This document shows positions 6,048 to 6,966 of a stretch of 6,966 bases of DNA, piece after piece; within the stretch, counting starts at the first letter, position 1, and each line of letters starts with the position of its first letter. The position numbers and the translations under genes were made by a program. Below the pieces are notes generated by a model, which made no database searches, was not told the origin of the DNA, and saw nothing but the letters and a program-made list of their open reading frames with translations. The DNA comes from Oscillospiraceae bacterium (GTDB taxonomy: Bacteria; Bacillota; Clostridia; Oscillospirales; Oscillospiraceae): positions 1 through 6,966 of the forward strand of contig JAEEUX010000137.1 in the NCBI GenBank assembly GCA_016290695.1, given 5' to 3'.

Positions 6048-6754
6048 AGCCCGAAGAGAACGAACGGGAGCAGCGCGGGAGGAACCCGCACGAGGGCCAC
6101 AGGGAGCGCCTGCGCCGCCGCTTCGCCGAGGAGGGGCTGGACGCCTTTGACGACCATACCGCCCTCGAGCTGCTTTTGTCCTACGCCATCCCGCGGCGGG
6201 ACGTGAATACCCTCGCGCACGAGCTTATCCGCCGCTTCGGGAGCTTTGACGGCGTTTTCGACGCCCCGCTCTACGAGCTTGCCGCGGTAAGCGGCGTGGG
6301 CGAGCGCAGCGCCGTGCTTATAAAACTCGTGCCGCAGCTCGCGCGGAAATACCAGCTCAGCCGCGTGAAGCGTTCCGCGGGTGCGCTGAACGATTTTTCC
6401 CGCGCGGGCAGTTATTTTCTGCCATATTTTTACGGCGTCGGGGAGGAGCAGGTGTATCTTGCCACGCTTGACCCGAAGTGCCGCGTTATCGGCTGCCATC
6501 TGCTCGGCTCGGGCAGGGAAGCCTTCGCCGCCGTCACGGTGAAGAGCGTTCTGGAGGCCGCGCTTCGCGACAGGGCCTTTGCCGTTATTCTGGCACATAA
6601 CCACCCGAACGGCGTCCCCGTCCCATCGCGGGACGACATAAAGTCCACGGAGAAGCTTGCCGCGGCGTTGGAGCCGCTTGAAATCAAGCTTTCGGACCAT
6701 ATCATCGTCGCGGATAACGAGTTTGCCTCGCTGAAGGAATGCGGGTATATGTAG
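6044..6754 (+). CDS. radC: RadC/JAB-domain protein
   Basis: The product is a 236-residue RadC-family (DUF2466/UPF0758) protein. An N-terminal helix-hairpin-helix region (LAAVSGVGERSA, 79-90) is followed by a JAB1/MPN metalloprotease-like domain. The metal-binding signature is intact: AHNHPNGVPVPSRDD (184-198), with H185 and H187 and the Asp that follows. Despite the name, a direct role in radiation repair is not established, and its biochemical activity is unsettled. The ATG at 6044 overlaps the mreB stop as ATGA, indicating translational coupling; AAGGAAG (6026-6032) lies 11 nt upstream. An in-frame GTG at 5987 would add 19 poorly conserved residues inside mreB and is not preferred. The stop TAG (6752-6754) is also part of the repeat that begins there. 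In B. subtilis radC lies before mreB, not after it. Confidence 0.93.
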   Translation: MKPEENEREQRGRNPHEGHRERLRRRFAEEGLDAFDDHTALELLLSYAIPRRDVNTLAHELIRRFGSFDGVFDAPLYELAAVSGVGERSAVLIKLVPQLARKYQLSRVKRSAGALNDFSRAGSYFLPYFYGVGEEQVYLATLDPKCRVIGCHLLGSGREAFAAVTVKSVLEAALRDRAFAVILAHNHPNGVPVPSRDDIKSTEKLAAALEPLEIKLSDHIIVADNEFASLKECGYM

Positions 6755-6773
6755 GGGCCGGCGCTGTGCGCCG
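6750..6773 (+). repeat. REP-like hairpin headed by GTAG, on the radC stop codon
   Basis: GTAG (6751-6754) contains the radC stop TAG. It is followed by GGGC and a 6-bp hairpin, CGGCGC-TGT-GCGCCG (6759-6773). TGTAGGGGCCGGCGC (6750-6764) matches 1976-1962 on the opposite strand base for base. CGGCGCTGTGCGCC recurs at 1659-1672 in the yqfD end. The shared module at three places, beside palindromic copies A, B and C, shows a composite repeat family. Confidence 0.55.
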
Positions 6774-6823
6774 CAATGAATTGTCCTTCGGACGTGAATT
6801 GCGGCATTCGCGCCGAAGGCGCG
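6770..6823 (+). repeat. Hairpin pair in the linker before copy C
   Basis: The first hairpin pairs GCCGCAAT (6770-6777) with ATTGCGGC (6798-6805) and GTCC with GGAC (6783-6786 with 6790-6793), with an internal mismatch between. The second is CGCGCC-GAA-GGCGCG (6809-6823). Neither is followed by a T-tract. With copy C they form a run of hairpins downstream of radC that could protect or end the transcript. The corresponding linker beside copy B has a different hairpin, so the linker is variable. Confidence 0.45.
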
Positions 6824-6824
6824 A

Positions 6825-6966
6825 TTTCGCTCCCCTTGGATAAGGGGAGCTGTCAGCCGGAGGCTGACTGAGGGGTGACCGGTTTTGCATCAACCAAAAA
6901 ACTACCGCCCTCGCGTGACCTTCCACCCCTCAGACGCCGCCGCTTCGCGCCGCCGCCAGCTCCCCT
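6825..6966 (+). mobile_element. MITE-like palindromic element, copy C (cut by window edge)
   Basis: TTTCGCT at 6825-6831 opens the same element as copy B. The left arm has the full CTCCCC/GGGGAG hairpin around TTGGATAA, then GTCAGCC-GGA-GGCTGAC (6852-6868). The right arm runs from CACCCCTCAGACG (6924) to AGCTCCCCT at the last base. From TTTCGCT to AGCTCCCCT copy C is 142 bp and copy B 139 bp; the 3-bp difference is wholly explained by the changed loop in the left hairpin of B. By analogy with B about 18 bases are missing. No coding capacity is seen. Confidence 0.75.

Overview
The window looks like chromosome from a GC-rich, spore-forming Firmicute, probably an uncultured gut-type Clostridia member (Oscillospirales-like). 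The spore-specific pair yqfC-yqfD, the strong GGAGG-type ribosome binding sites, and the set recD2, comFC, mreB/mbl-like and radC all support this. The assignment rests on gene content and composition only; no database was searched.

Layout. (1) Positions 1-102 hold the start of a divergent minus-strand gene with an Arg-rich, then Ala/Leu-rich N-terminus, cut by the window edge. (2) A 97-bp divergent spacer follows. (3) Positions 200-1692 carry yqfC and yqfD, translationally coupled by an ATGA overlap. (4) Positions 1693-2080 are non-coding and packed with repeats: a left half of a palindromic element (copy A), a full 157-bp palindromic element (copy B), a REP-like hairpin ending in CTAC, then a 60-bp AT-rich strip that may hold a promoter, and a hairpin just before recD2. 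(5) Positions 2081-6754 carry recD2, comFC, mreB/mbl-like and radC. They are all on the plus strand with gaps of 7 and 42 bp and a final 4-bp overlap, so they probably form one transcription unit. (6) Positions 6750-6966 hold the same repeat modules again: a GTAG-headed hairpin, further hairpins and palindromic copy C, cut by the window edge.

How the genes relate. yqfC/yqfD belong to the mother-cell sporulation programme in known spore formers. The second cluster mixes DNA processing (RecD2 helicase, the ComFC competence-type protein, RadC) with a cell-shape actin, a housekeeping grouping without an obvious single pathway. All six well-supported genes look intact. The familiar neighbours phoH (after yqfD), comFA (next to comFC) and mreC/mreD (after mreB) are absent from the window.

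The least ordinary content is the repeat system. Two palindromic copies of the same length sit about 5 kb apart, and both are accompanied by short hairpins headed by GTAG. One repeat runs into the end of yqfD and supplies its last dozen codons and stop. Another begins on the radC stop codon. This resembles REP/MITE-type non-autonomous mobile DNA, but no transposase is visible here.
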